Shown piece by piece: positions 13,231 to 20,472 of a DNA stretch of 33,865 bases. The notes beneath the pieces are model-generated. The model did not search any database. It worked only from the letters and a program-made list of their open reading frames with translations, and had not been told where the DNA came from. The stretch is from IMG/VR virus record IMGVR_UViG_3300046000_001734, positions 1-33,865 of that record; one strand, written 5' to 3'. This DNA is from a virus. The first letter of the stretch is position 1; every line of letters begins with the position of its first letter. The position numbers were made by a program, and so were the translations under genes.

Positions 13231-13845
13231 TCAGGACTTCAGAACCCTGATTGCCTTTTCAATGTGGTGGATTCGGTCATCCAGGCCGATGAAGCCACCA
13301 TTGATTTTCTTTGTCAGGGTTTTGTAGTCGCCAGAGTCAGCGTATTGATTGAGCTTATGTGTCTGCCAAAACCAGCCAGCCGTCATGGATGCATACTTAG
13401 GCGTGCGCACCAGCTCAGGCTGCATGACAAAGTCTTCACCGAGCGCTTGGCCAGCGTGGTAGAAGTTGCTGTGACCGGTCAGCTGCAAAAATCCGGATCC
13501 CCGGAACCGCCAGCCATCCCCTGACGCTTCGTCCCTGTTGCCCATGCGGTTCGAGTAGATCCTGTTGGCAATACGCTGTGGCTGCTTCTCATACTCGGCA
13601 GCCGACTCAGGCGTGAAACCCCAAGCGCGCTTTGGATTTAATGGAAACAACTTCAGCAGCGTGGCAGCGCGGTAGTTCAAGTTCTCTTCCATGATCTTAA
13701 AGTTGCCACACTCATGGCCGCACTGGCCGATCCAGCATGCCTGTTGCACAACAGTGACCAGGCCAAAGCGCTCGAAGGTTTCGTTGAATACATCAGCCAG
13801 GTTGGGGTTGATATTCAGGCGATTGAGTTGATCACTGTTGACCAT
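13231..13845 (-). CDS. Endolysin, glycoside hydrolase family 19 type
   Basis: The protein is 204 aa, with no signal peptide. The GH19/lysozyme-like core shows QCGHECGNF (41-49), with Glu45 the likely general acid. It continues with EENLNYRAATLLKLFP (53-68) and GWRFRGSGFLQLTG (111-124), the typical substrate-cleft motif. It would cut peptidoglycan glycan strands at the end of infection. Lacking a signal, it needs a holin to reach the wall. GAGGAG lies 8 bases before ATG 13845. It overlaps the Rz-like gene by 14 bases, giving the usual lysis cluster, in reversed order (spanins before lysin). Confidence 0.9.
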   Translation of the reverse strand: MVNSDQLNRLNINPNLADVFNETFERFGLVTVVQQACWIGQCGHECGNFKIMEENLNYRAATLLKLFPLNPKRAWGFTPESAAEYEKQPQRIANRIYSNRMGNRDEASGDGWRFRGSGFLQLTGHSNFYHAGQALGEDFVMQPELVRTPKYASMTAGWFWQTHKLNQYADSGDYKTLTKKINGGFIGLDDRIHHIEKAIRVLKS

Positions 13846-14302
13846 TGAGTAGGCTCCTCACTTCGTTGTAGGCTGCGACGCAGGCGTTGAGCTTGGTGAT
13901 TGCTTTGTCGCCGTCGGCTGCGATGTCGATAAGAGCTTCAATAGTCTGTCGCTCAAGTTCGCTTGCATCGGTGTTGTTATTTCCTGGGGCAGGGGTGGGA
14001 TCTGCGGAGGCTTGTGGACAACTTGGGGCTGGGAGGCGCAGCCGACCAGTCCGAGCAAGCTCATGCATAGCAGACTGCTTTTTCTTGACTTCATCTTGGG
14101 CCTTTCTGAGTTTGGTTTCCTGGTCTTGCAGCTTGTCTCCAAGCTCTTGCTCTTTTTTGCGAGACTCTTCATTCTTTTTGGCGATGGCCAGCTTCATGTC
14201 ATTGTCGCGCTCGATCCAGCCGTAATGGTGGCCGACTCGGTATGTGCCAAACAGCGACACCAGGACACCGACGATCAGCCATGGCAGTGGTATTGGTAGC
14301 AT
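13832..14302 (-). CDS. Rz-like inner-membrane spanin subunit
   Basis: The protein is 156 aa. One N-terminal membrane helix (about 7-24, WLIVGVLVSLFGTYRVG) is followed by a long charged coiled coil (about 34-85, KKNEESRKKEQELGDKLQ) in the periplasm, then a Pro/Asn linker and a helical C-terminus. This is the i-spanin plan. A lipoprotein gene nested in another frame matches Rz1. Together they would bridge and fuse inner and outer membranes, which implies a Gram-negative host. It overlaps the stop of the two-TM gene by one base and the endolysin start by 14. Confidence 0.82.
   Translation of the reverse strand: MLPIPLPWLIVGVLVSLFGTYRVGHHYGWIERDNDMKLAIAKKNEESRKKEQELGDKLQDQETKLRKAQDEVKKKQSAMHELARTGRLRLPAPSCPQASADPTPAPGNNNTDASELERQTIEALIDIAADGDKAITKLNACVAAYNEVRSLLNGQQ
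13858..14094 (-). CDS. Rz1-like outer-membrane lipoprotein spanin, nested in Rz
   Basis: This frame lies entirely inside the Rz-like gene. From ATG 14094 it gives 78 aa beginning MKSRKSSLLCMSLLGLVGC. That is a lipoprotein signal with lipobox LVGC (16-19) and mature Cys19. It is followed by a Pro-rich stretch (KPPQIPPLPQE), the hallmark of Rz1. AGAAAGG lies 6 bases upstream, so ATG 14094 is preferred over the longer frame from 14172. Nested Rz1 genes are well known (lambda), which makes this call solid despite the full overlap. Confidence 0.85.
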   Translation of the reverse strand: MKSRKSSLLCMSLLGLVGCASQPQVVHKPPQIPPLPQEITTPMQANLSDRLLKLLSTSQPTATKQSPSSTPASQPTTK

Positions 14303-14829
14303 CAGTCAGCCTCCTTGCGCGCAGCTGCGATCTCTTCGCGGTCTTCGTCCGGCTCCATGTGCTCTGGTGGTGTGGTTGGCGGTGGGCCTGGCGTCCAGGA
14401 CTCATCGAGCTCTGGGTTTTTCCAGACCGGCATCGCACCAAACGGCTGGCTTGGCAGGCCATAAGCAGACTGCGGTGGTGCATAGCTTGAGCTGTGCTGC
14501 TGGCCATACTGCATGGGCTGACACATAGGCTGCATTGGTGGCTGCGGTGGCTGCATGCCAAAAGCCTTGGAGGCCGAGCCAACAGCGCGCTTGGTCATCA
14601 CGCCACCGATGCCGCCAACAATCAGCAAAACAATGTCGTTCAGCATCTTGGTGTATGCCTGGTCAATGGGCGCCATTGACTTGATCGGCTGCGTGACAAA
14701 GGTCACAGAGTAGAGCAGGGCAATGACAATGAAGCAAAGGATCAGCGTGACGACGACGACAACGAAGCCCCAGATCCTGACTTCAAACTCGTCAGGGGTT
14801 AGCTTTGGTTTCTGCTGCTGGTTGGACAT
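14302..14829 (-). CDS. Two-TM membrane protein, holin candidate
   Basis: The protein is 175 aa. After a short polar N-terminus (LTPDEFEVRIWG) come a strong membrane helix (about 22-44, FVVVVVTLILCFIVIALLYSV) and a second, weaker one (about 64-80, DIVLLIVGGIGGVMTKR). The C-terminal ~90 residues are Pro/Gln/Met-rich and ordered poorly. I recognise similar proteins in other aquatic podophages near lysis genes. The place directly before the spanins makes it one of several holin candidates here. It overlaps the lipoprotein gene by 38 bases. Confidence 0.75.
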   Translation of the reverse strand: MSNQQQKPKLTPDEFEVRIWGFVVVVVTLILCFIVIALLYSVTFVTQPIKSMAPIDQAYTKMLNDIVLLIVGGIGGVMTKRAVGSASKAFGMQPPQPPMQPMCQPMQYGQQHSSSYAPPQSAYGLPSQPFGAMPVWKNPELDESWTPGPPPTTPPEHMEPDEDREEIAAARKEAD

Positions 14830-15001
14830 CGTTTACCTTCTTTTCAAGTATTGGTGCGACCAGGTATTCTGGGCACTGCTGTGTGAATAAACACTTCGGC
14901 TTCTGACACTCTTCGGCATGGAAGTGATCAGGGTTTTGGCACTTGTATCGGTAGCGATCCTCGCAGCCAGCCAGCAATAAAAGCAAAAGCAAATATTTCA
15001 T
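14792..15001 (-). CDS. Small lipoprotein with Cys-rich tail
   Basis: The protein is 69 aa. It begins MKYLLLLLLLAGCEDRYRY, a signal peptide with lipobox LAGC and mature Cys13. The tail carries five more Cys (KCQNPDHF, CQKPKC, QQCPEY). I know this pattern as a small family in podophages and aquatic phages, of unknown function. It would sit in the inner or outer membrane by its lipid. It is too Cys-rich and too poor in Pro to be Rz1; the nested frame at 13858 fits that role better. The start is ATGA-coupled to the previous gene. Confidence 0.8.
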   Translation of the reverse strand: MKYLLLLLLLAGCEDRYRYKCQNPDHFHAEECQKPKCLFTQQCPEYLVAPILEKKVNDVQPAAETKANP

Positions 15002-15147
15002 AGTCCAATTTTCCCCAGCAGTAGCGCCACTATCTTGTCGGACAAGGAGTCAGGCAGGAAGCGAAGGAAGCCAAGGAACCACCAGGCAGCGCAGCCGTAG
15101 CAGAACACCTTGCAAAACAAATTGAATTGTTTTTGATATTCATTCAT
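14998..15147 (-). CDS. 49-aa membrane protein
   Basis: The frame from ATG 15147 starts MNEYQKQFNLF and has a hydrophobic, aromatic-rich stretch (CKVFCYGCAAWWFLGFLRFL) followed by LPDSLSDKIVALLLGKIGL. That gives one or two short membrane segments. The start overlaps the stop of the 165-aa gene (ATGA) and the stop overlaps the lipoprotein start (ATGA). The perfect coupling on both sides argues for a real gene. It is a holin or antiholin candidate. Confidence 0.65.
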   Translation of the reverse strand: MNEYQKQFNLFCKVFCYGCAAWWFLGFLRFLPDSLSDKIVALLLGKIGL

Positions 15148-15641
15148 CGACCGCAGCGTTTAGTCGTTGCACAGAATTCCATCAACTCATTGACGCCGAT
15201 ACCAACGAGAAGTAGAACGAACGCTATCCCGCCAATTAACATAGCCATTTCCAACTGCTCTTGTTCCTGTTGCTTGAGTTTTTTTTCCTCAGCTTTTAAT
15301 GCTGCCATCTCTTTGGCATCATCCCTGTCCATCTCAGCCTGGCGCGCTTTAATCTTCTGCCACACGTCAATTTTTCCAGTTTGCATGAAAAGCATTTTTA
15401 ACTCCTCTTCAAATGCTCTGGCTTGCTCAAGTGCCATCTCAATCTGAAGGGCGGCCCCCATGTTGGAGCCCTTCTTCTCGCGCTTGGCCTGCAGCATGGC
15501 CTTGGTTGCTTGACTCTTTGCGTCAAACATTTTGCCGATCATTGGAGCCAGGCCGCCTATGTCATTGGCAACCTTGCTGGCCTTCTTGACCATGCTGATG
15601 GCTTTTTGCAATCCATCAAGAGCGCTGATTGGATCGATCAT
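15144..15641 (-). CDS. Conserved MIDPxSA protein: coiled coil plus C-terminal TM
   Basis: The protein is 165 aa and starts MIDPISALDGLQKAISMVKK, an opening I recognise in a widespread phage family of unknown role. The middle is helical (EQARAFEEELKMLFMQTGK, then an Asp/Glu/Lys-rich coiled coil with AEEKKLKQQEQEQLEMA). Residues ~134-150 form one membrane helix (LIGGIAFVLLLVGIGV). A coiled coil tethered near its C-terminus could span the inner membrane or be packed in the virion. It lies after the tail genes and before the spanins. ATGA coupling links it to its neighbours. Confidence 0.75.
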   Translation of the reverse strand: MIDPISALDGLQKAISMVKKASKVANDIGGLAPMIGKMFDAKSQATKAMLQAKREKKGSNMGAALQIEMALEQARAFEEELKMLFMQTGKIDVWQKIKARQAEMDRDDAKEMAALKAEEKKLKQQEQEQLEMAMLIGGIAFVLLLVGIGVNELMEFCATTKRCGR

Positions 15642-15763
15642 TTTCTATCTACCTTTTTCCATTCAATACAGTAGACCTTCCGGTTGTACACATCGCCAAC
15701 CCAGACCCACTTGATACACCTGTATTCAATAGATACAGCCAGCAAAATTATTGAAAGCACCAT
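15638..15763 (-). CDS. 41-aa protein with hydrophobic N-terminus
   Basis: The frame from ATG 15763 gives MVLSIILLAVSIEYRCIKW and then a polar part with VWVGDVYNRKVYCIEWKK. It starts inside the end of the 30-aa gene and its stop overlaps the next ATG (ATGA). A signal anchor followed by a short beta-like tail is the likely form. No clear SD is visible, so it may rely on coupling from the upstream gene. Function is unknown. Confidence 0.5.
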   Translation of the reverse strand: MVLSIILLAVSIEYRCIKWVWVGDVYNRKVYCIEWKKVDRK

Positions 15764-15840
15764 ACCAAAAGATATGTGCATGAAATCACAAAGCAAACGA
15801 CACAGGCTGCAGCAATGAATGCTTCAGCCCAGTCGATCAT
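15748..15840 (-). CDS. 30-aa membrane microprotein
   Basis: ATG 15840 overlaps the stop of the upstream gene (ATGA). The peptide MIDWAEAFIAAACVVCF continues VISCTYLLVWCFQ, essentially one membrane helix with four Cys. It is too short for homology-based naming. Coupling and composition support it. It may be a holin-like or regulatory membrane peptide of the lysis region. Confidence 0.5.
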   Translation of the reverse strand: MIDWAEAFIAAACVVCFVISCTYLLVWCFQ

Positions 15841-16037
15841 AGTCCGAAGATCTTTTTCACAAACTCGGCAGCTACACCAGGGCCAAGCAGCACAGTAAGG
15901 ATCGCGGCATAAAGCAAGTATTCAATCTTGGTCATGCGTCTGTCGCCATCCTTCAGAGAGTTGGCGATTGCGTTGTATCGCTCAGCACAAATTGCTTCAT
16001 GCACAGCAAGCCTTTTGTCAACGTCTGCGTCCATCAT
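15837..16037 (-). CDS. Small membrane protein, XhlA/holin-like layout
   Basis: The protein is 65-66 aa; the start is ATG 16037 or 16034 behind GAGG. The N-terminal half is an amphipathic charged helix (DKRLAVHEAICAERYNAI, then SLKDGDRR). The C-terminal half is one membrane helix (about 41-60, LLYAAILTVLLGPGVAAEFV). This resembles XhlA-type membrane-associated lysis proteins. With its neighbours it forms a run of small membrane proteins ahead of the endolysin, so a holin function is plausible but unproven. Confidence 0.65.
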   Translation of the reverse strand: MMDADVDKRLAVHEAICAERYNAIANSLKDGDRRMTKIEYLLYAAILTVLLGPGVAAEFVKKIFGL

Positions 16038-16042
16038 TCACC

Positions 16043-16549
16043 TCAAGGAGCAACAGGCCAATCAATAGTCCAAGGGAAGCCAGACTGGCCAGTCACATCA
16101 CGCAAAGCCTGGCGATAAGTGGCCCAGGCTGGATCTAATGTTGTTGAAGTCTCAGCAGCCTTGATGACGCGCCAGTCGCACTCGGCCAACTTGCTGTCGC
16201 GTGTGGCACGCACAGACTTGGCTTGCTCGGCATCTTTGGTGGCTTTGTATGAAGCCTCATTCTCGGCAGCAGTCCTGGCTGGCTCTGTCTCAGTGGCAGC
16301 TGTATCTGCGAACACTGGGCCTAAGATGTACTTTGTGTACCACTTACCATTTACTTGCTCAACACCAGAGGCTTGAGAGTATTGGTAAACAGTACCGCCT
16401 GTTGCTTGTGGGCCTTCAAAGACTACGTCAGCACCAAGCTCATTGATGAGAGCCTCTGACAGTTGTTGTGGCATTGAAGTGTTTGGGAATATTGCACGAA
16501 ATTCACCTTCGTACATTACTGCTCCTGTTTCTCTGATTCTGATTTGCAT
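16043..16549 (-). CDS. Putative tail fiber assembly chaperone / tip protein
   Basis: ATG 16549 gives 168 aa. A longer frame from TTG 16579 overlaps the previous gene and is less likely. The N-terminus starts MQIRIRETGAVMYEGEFRA. Residues ~90-125 are Ala/Glu-rich, and the protein ends with a helix and WATYRQALRDVTGQSGFPWTIDWP. The Tyr-Arg-Gln-Ala-Leu-Arg-Asp motif plus Trp-Pro end is typical of phage tail assembly chaperones of the PF16778 kind. It follows the receptor-binding gene directly, as these chaperones usually do. It probably helps fold the protein encoded just upstream. Confidence 0.72.
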   Translation of the reverse strand: MQIRIRETGAVMYEGEFRAIFPNTSMPQQLSEALINELGADVVFEGPQATGGTVYQYSQASGVEQVNGKWYTKYILGPVFADTAATETEPARTAAENEASYKATKDAEQAKSVRATRDSKLAECDWRVIKAAETSTTLDPAWATYRQALRDVTGQSGFPWTIDWPVAP

Positions 16550-16571
16550 GATTATTTTCCCAATGTAATGT

Positions 16572-18560
16572 TCAAGCAATTGCTAAAAAGATGAATGTTC
16601 CACCACTTGCATTGATGGCTGCTGGCGCTGTTGAGCTAATCTCAAACCCTGCGCTGTATGTGTCAATGTAGTCAGTAGATGTTACTTCAGCGGCTGTGCT
16701 GTTCAAGAGCAAGTAAGGGTCATTGCCACTCACAATACCTCGTGCTGAGTCCCATACATATGGGTCACCACCATCGTTTACACCTGTTCGTCTAATTAAA
16801 ACAAATCTTGCACCAGTAGTAAATCCACAGTTAATTTGAAGTGTTGTTCCTGTACCAGTATATGAGCCTACTTTTGAAACGCCAGCGCAAGTAGCAAATA
16901 AATAGGCAACGTAAGTCTGACCAGAGCCATTTACAGCACCTGAACCATCAACACTAAAAACAGTCGTAGTTGGAGAAGTTGAGTTCCAAAACGAAACTTC
17001 ACTTGCTGCTCCATTACCATTTAAATTGACAGAAAATTCGTTCCCCATTGCTGAATGATAAACAGGCCAGTTTGCAACATTTGACCTACTCTTTACAATC
17101 ATCATCTCTGGCGCTACGCCTAAGTTATGCGTCACAGTCCTTGCACTTCCAGTCCCTGTATAGCAAACCTCATCAAAGAAGCTAGGGGCACGTTTGAAGT
17201 TCCAATAAATTGCATCGACATCATTGAAGTTTGCAGGAGTGAAATAGCCTGTGCTTCCCCAATTCCTTGTTCTGTTTGTCGCACTAGCCTCAGCCGCAGT
17301 TGAAACTGAAGTTAAAAATGGCGATGCGTCTGTGACATTGGTTGTGTTTACCCGACGAAGCCTGTCATAGAAGAAAGTATCTTGACCACTTGCTTTGTTT
17401 CTTGCAATCTGTAAATCCACAGGAAAGTTTGTGGTGTTCTGTGTACCTGTTGAGTTGTTAACATTGATAGGACTAAATACACTTGTTCCAGTCGTAGGCA
17501 CTTTCATCGGGCCTCTACGAATGGCTATGTAGATGTAGGGGTCACCGCCTTGTATAACATTATCTTTAATAATAAAACCTGTTGATGTGAAGTCAATAAG
17601 ATTTGCTCCAGCATCTGCTTCAGCAGTTGCAAGGTTTGCAGAAATAATTTTGTCACCTGTGGTTGTTCCTGTTGAAACACCACGCATATTGTCAGCAATA
17701 CGCCAGTTACCAGAACCTCCTGCTTGAGCTTGCTTAAACATTACCCATTGAGGCTCATAGCCAAGATTGACAACAGCATCTACACCACCGCCAACAGCCA
17801 TTGACCCACACGAAATCACATTGTCTGTACCAGTCAGACCAAAGCCTCCTGCGTTGTGGGCAAATAGGTAGGCGACATAGGTGTTGTTATCAATCAACAA
17901 TGATGCGTTAACTGTTACTGATGTGCTTGTTACAGAAAATGAACCAGTAAGAGGGTCTTGTGCGGCTGTAGTGTTAAGCCTTAAAAATGCGTTATTACCA
18001 ACAGAACGATGGTAAACAACCCATCCATCTGCTGATTGAGTGTTCTTCAAAATAATGCAACCAGCCGCAACACCAAGGTTGTGATTAAATGTTGTATCTC
18101 CTGCTGATGAAGAAGTAAAAGTCACAACATCAAAGAACTTTGGTTGCTTGCGGAATGTCCATGAAACATAGTTTTGAAACGCATGGTTAGCAATTCGGTG
18201 CGAAGTATTTCCACCAGCATTTTGAACAGTAAATCCAGTTGTATTAAATGCTGAAATATAGTCAGCATCAGTCCACCCCAAATTTTCTGCGAGGGTTGAA
18301 TTACTTTGAATTGCTTTATTTACAGACCCACTTGTTCCAACACCTCTGGCTGTGTCCCATATTCCATGTTCTCCAATAGGCGAAGTTGAATTATCAGTTT
18401 GTTGTCTTGCTTTAATCCAAACCATTCCACCTTTAGTGGATAAATCAACACCATTGGTAATAGTTTGTGTGCCACTATCTCCTGTGTAGAGGTATGTGCT
18501 GAACACATCCTCGATGTAGTTGGCATCGTTACTTACCTGAGAGTTTTGTGAACTAAACAT
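16572..18560 (-). CDS. Receptor-binding / tail fiber protein with repeated DUF7483-like modules
   Basis: The protein is 662 aa, beta-rich, Gly/Ser/Thr/Asn-rich and without a signal. Modules of the type Asn-Leu-Gly ... Pro ... Lys ... Trp ... (Tyr-His or Asp ... Arg-Gly) recur near 36-74, 159-190, 264-296, 478-512 and 578-610. SWTFRKQPKFFD (132-144) and YWNFKRAPSFFD (452-463) mark a larger internal duplication. I recall such modules (DUF7483) in aquatic phage fibers. The DNA is clearly more AT-rich than the flanks (about 40% GC by eye). Position after the T7-type fiber and before the chaperone supports a host-recognition role. Confidence 0.78.
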   Translation of the reverse strand: MFSSQNSQVSNDANYIEDVFSTYLYTGDSGTQTITNGVDLSTKGGMVWIKARQQTDNSTSPIGEHGIWDTARGVGTSGSVNKAIQSNSTLAENLGWTDADYISAFNTTGFTVQNAGGNTSHRIANHAFQNYVSWTFRKQPKFFDVVTFTSSSAGDTTFNHNLGVAAGCIILKNTQSADGWVVYHRSVGNNAFLRLNTTAAQDPLTGSFSVTSTSVTVNASLLIDNNTYVAYLFAHNAGGFGLTGTDNVISCGSMAVGGGVDAVVNLGYEPQWVMFKQAQAGGSGNWRIADNMRGVSTGTTTGDKIISANLATAEADAGANLIDFTSTGFIIKDNVIQGGDPYIYIAIRRGPMKVPTTGTSVFSPINVNNSTGTQNTTNFPVDLQIARNKASGQDTFFYDRLRRVNTTNVTDASPFLTSVSTAAEASATNRTRNWGSTGYFTPANFNDVDAIYWNFKRAPSFFDEVCYTGTGSARTVTHNLGVAPEMMIVKSRSNVANWPVYHSAMGNEFSVNLNGNGAASEVSFWNSTSPTTTVFSVDGSGAVNGSGQTYVAYLFATCAGVSKVGSYTGTGTTLQINCGFTTGARFVLIRRTGVNDGGDPYVWDSARGIVSGNDPYLLLNSTAAEVTSTDYIDTYSAGFEISSTAPAAINASGGTFIFLAIA

Positions 18561-18570
18561 TAGTTATTCC

Positions 18571-20436
18571 TTACAGGTAGTTTTGACCAGCATTGCTTCC
18601 CCACCAATAAGTGCCATCACCTACAAAGACAAACTTATCACCTTTAGAGGCTGTAGATGTAATTGTAGGAGCTGTGCTTGCAGGCCACTTAACTGAACTA
18701 GGCCATGTAACTGTGCGTGAACCTGTACCATCTTGCTTCAAAAGCATTGTGAAACCCTTACCTGCTGTAGCAGTAGGGAACGTAAAGGTGCAGTTACCAG
18801 TCAATGTCAGAATCTGCAATGAACCATTAGCCAAGTCAACTGTATAAGCTGTAGAAGTGTTAGCAGTTACAGTTTCTTCTGTGTAGCCGTTAGTGAATGT
18901 ACCAGCTTCAACAGTTTTGTTTGTCAGGGTCTGAGTGTCTGTCGTACCAACAACAGTACCTGATGGGGCAGTTTTTGTAGCCCATGTATCAAGGTCAGCG
19001 TCCCATGCTTGTACGTTAGTGCCGATTGCCAAACCTAAGTTAGTCCTGGCTGTTGAAGCGCTGGCCACGTCAGACAGATTATTGGCTGATGCCAGGTAAC
19101 CAGAGCCAGACACATAAGCAGCCACCCAGGCGCTGCCGGTATACAGCTTCATTGCACCGTCAGTGCTGTTGAAATACAAAGCGCCAGCAACCAAAGCATT
19201 GCCGTCATTGTCAACGCTAGGATCGCTTGTCTTTGCTCCCAGGTAGCGGTCATCAAAACTGTCATACGCAGCCAGTGTTGCATCGCGTGCAGCTTCTGCA
19301 GCAGTCTGTGCTGATGCTGCGCTTGTTGCACTACCAGATGCAGCGGTAGCTGAGTTGGATGCATTGGTCGCCTGTGTGGCTGCCGTCGATGCACTTCCAG
19401 AAGCAGCTGTGGCCGAGTTAGATGCATTAGTTGCAGACGTAGCAGCATTGGTTGCAGACGTACTTGCAGCCGAAGCTGAACTGCTGGCATTGCTTGCCGA
19501 TGTGCTGGCAGCGCTGGCGCTGTTGCTTGCGTTTGTTGCGCTTGTCGCAGCTGCTGTTGCGCTGTTGCCTGCATTGGTTGCAGCTGTGCTGGCCGTGCTG
19601 GCTGAGCTCGATGCTGAGCTGGCTGAGTTGGCAGCACTGGTGGCCGATGTCGACGCGTTGCTGGCTGATGTACTTGCAGCGCTTGCTGAGCTGGAGGCCG
19701 CTGATGCTGAGCTGGACGCAGAAGATGCGCTAGACGCTGCAGCCGTTGCAGAATCAGCTGCATCACTTGCAGACTCAGCTGCTGCAGCCGCATCCACCAA
19801 TAAAGTCCATTTTGCCGAGTCAGTGTTTGTGTTGATTGGCTGCGAGCCAGTTGATGTGTGCTGAGTAATACACTGCCAAATGTTGCTATTGGTTGTGTCT
19901 TTGACAATGTCGCGGACATAGTACAGTGTGCCGCTTGCCCAGTTGCCGCGGTTTGTGCCAAGCGTGTCAGCAATGGCAGGGTTGCCGTCAGCATCAAAGC
20001 CAAGCGCTTTGTTGGCACGCAGGCTGGCGCGTGGAAGCGTCATGTTGATTGTGGTTGGATCAGTCTGTGGCGCGCTCAATGCACGCTGCAAACCCTCGGC
20101 ATTTTGCTGCGCGAAGATTGTCTGCTGATCCATTTCATCGTTGACCGTGTTGGCAAAGAAGTCGCCACCAGTCACAAAGTCTGTCGTGCGCTGAATGGTG
20201 CGATTGCCAACAATGGCGATCTGCGTTGCACCAGTTGGCGATGCCACCAGGGTGATCGAGCCAGTGCCGTTTGAGGCAATGGTCACCGAGTAGTCGGTGG
20301 TCAGCGTCAGCAGCGTGTCGTCACGGTAGACGGCAATGTCGGTGTTTGCCAGAATCTCAAAGGTGAACGCATAGGGGCCAGTGCCACTGGCCGCATACAC
20401 GACGCGACGGGTTACGTTGGAAATTGGGACGCCCAT
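18571..20436 (-). CDS. Tail fiber with T7 gp17-like N-terminal anchor
   Basis: The protein is 621 aa. Residues 1-~125 match the T7 fiber anchor that docks to the tail (NVTRRVVYAASGTGPYAF, then TDYSV, GNRTIQRTTDF, LQRALS). Residues ~165-205 form a small beta domain (WASGTLYYVRDIV). Residues ~215-395 are Ala/Ser heptads. The C-terminal ~220 residues are beta-rich and end GTYWWGSNAGQNYL. Heptads would build a trimeric shaft and the end a tip. The adjoining gene may encode the distal receptor-binding part. AGGAAGGA lies 8 bases before ATG 20436. Confidence 0.85.
   Translation of the reverse strand: MGVPISNVTRRVVYAASGTGPYAFTFEILANTDIAVYRDDTLLTLTTDYSVTIASNGTGSITLVASPTGATQIAIVGNRTIQRTTDFVTGGDFFANTVNDEMDQQTIFAQQNAEGLQRALSAPQTDPTTINMTLPRASLRANKALGFDADGNPAIADTLGTNRGNWASGTLYYVRDIVKDTTNSNIWQCITQHTSTGSQPINTNTDSAKWTLLVDAAAAAESASDAADSATAAASSASSASSSASAASSSASAASTSASNASTSATSAANSASSASSSASTASTAATNAGNSATAAATSATNASNSASAASTSASNASSSASAASTSATNAATSATNASNSATAASGSASTAATQATNASNSATAASGSATSAASAQTAAEAARDATLAAYDSFDDRYLGAKTSDPSVDNDGNALVAGALYFNSTDGAMKLYTGSAWVAAYVSGSGYLASANNLSDVASASTARTNLGLAIGTNVQAWDADLDTWATKTAPSGTVVGTTDTQTLTNKTVEAGTFTNGYTEETVTANTSTAYTVDLANGSLQILTLTGNCTFTFPTATAGKGFTMLLKQDGTGSRTVTWPSSVKWPASTAPTITSTASKGDKFVFVGDGTYWWGSNAGQNYL
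19251..19794 (-). repeat. Heptad-repeat (21-bp) tract in the fiber gene
   Basis: The DNA encodes roughly 24 consecutive heptads of the type Ser-Ala-Ser/Thr-x-Ala-Ser/Ala-x, for example SATNASN, SATAASG, SASAAST. The regular spacing gives a 21-base periodicity with strong codon reuse. Such a tract can change length by slippage or recombination, which would lengthen or shorten the fiber shaft. Confidence 0.75.
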
Positions 20437-20472
20437 GATTCGATCCTTCCTGGTGGAAATTGTACGGTTTTC

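Noticed and set aside
19355-19864. Long Ala/Leu/Val-rich + strand frame that looks like a membrane protein
   Set aside because: It is the reverse complement of the Ala/Ser heptad tract of the fiber gene. The repeat keeps several frames open.
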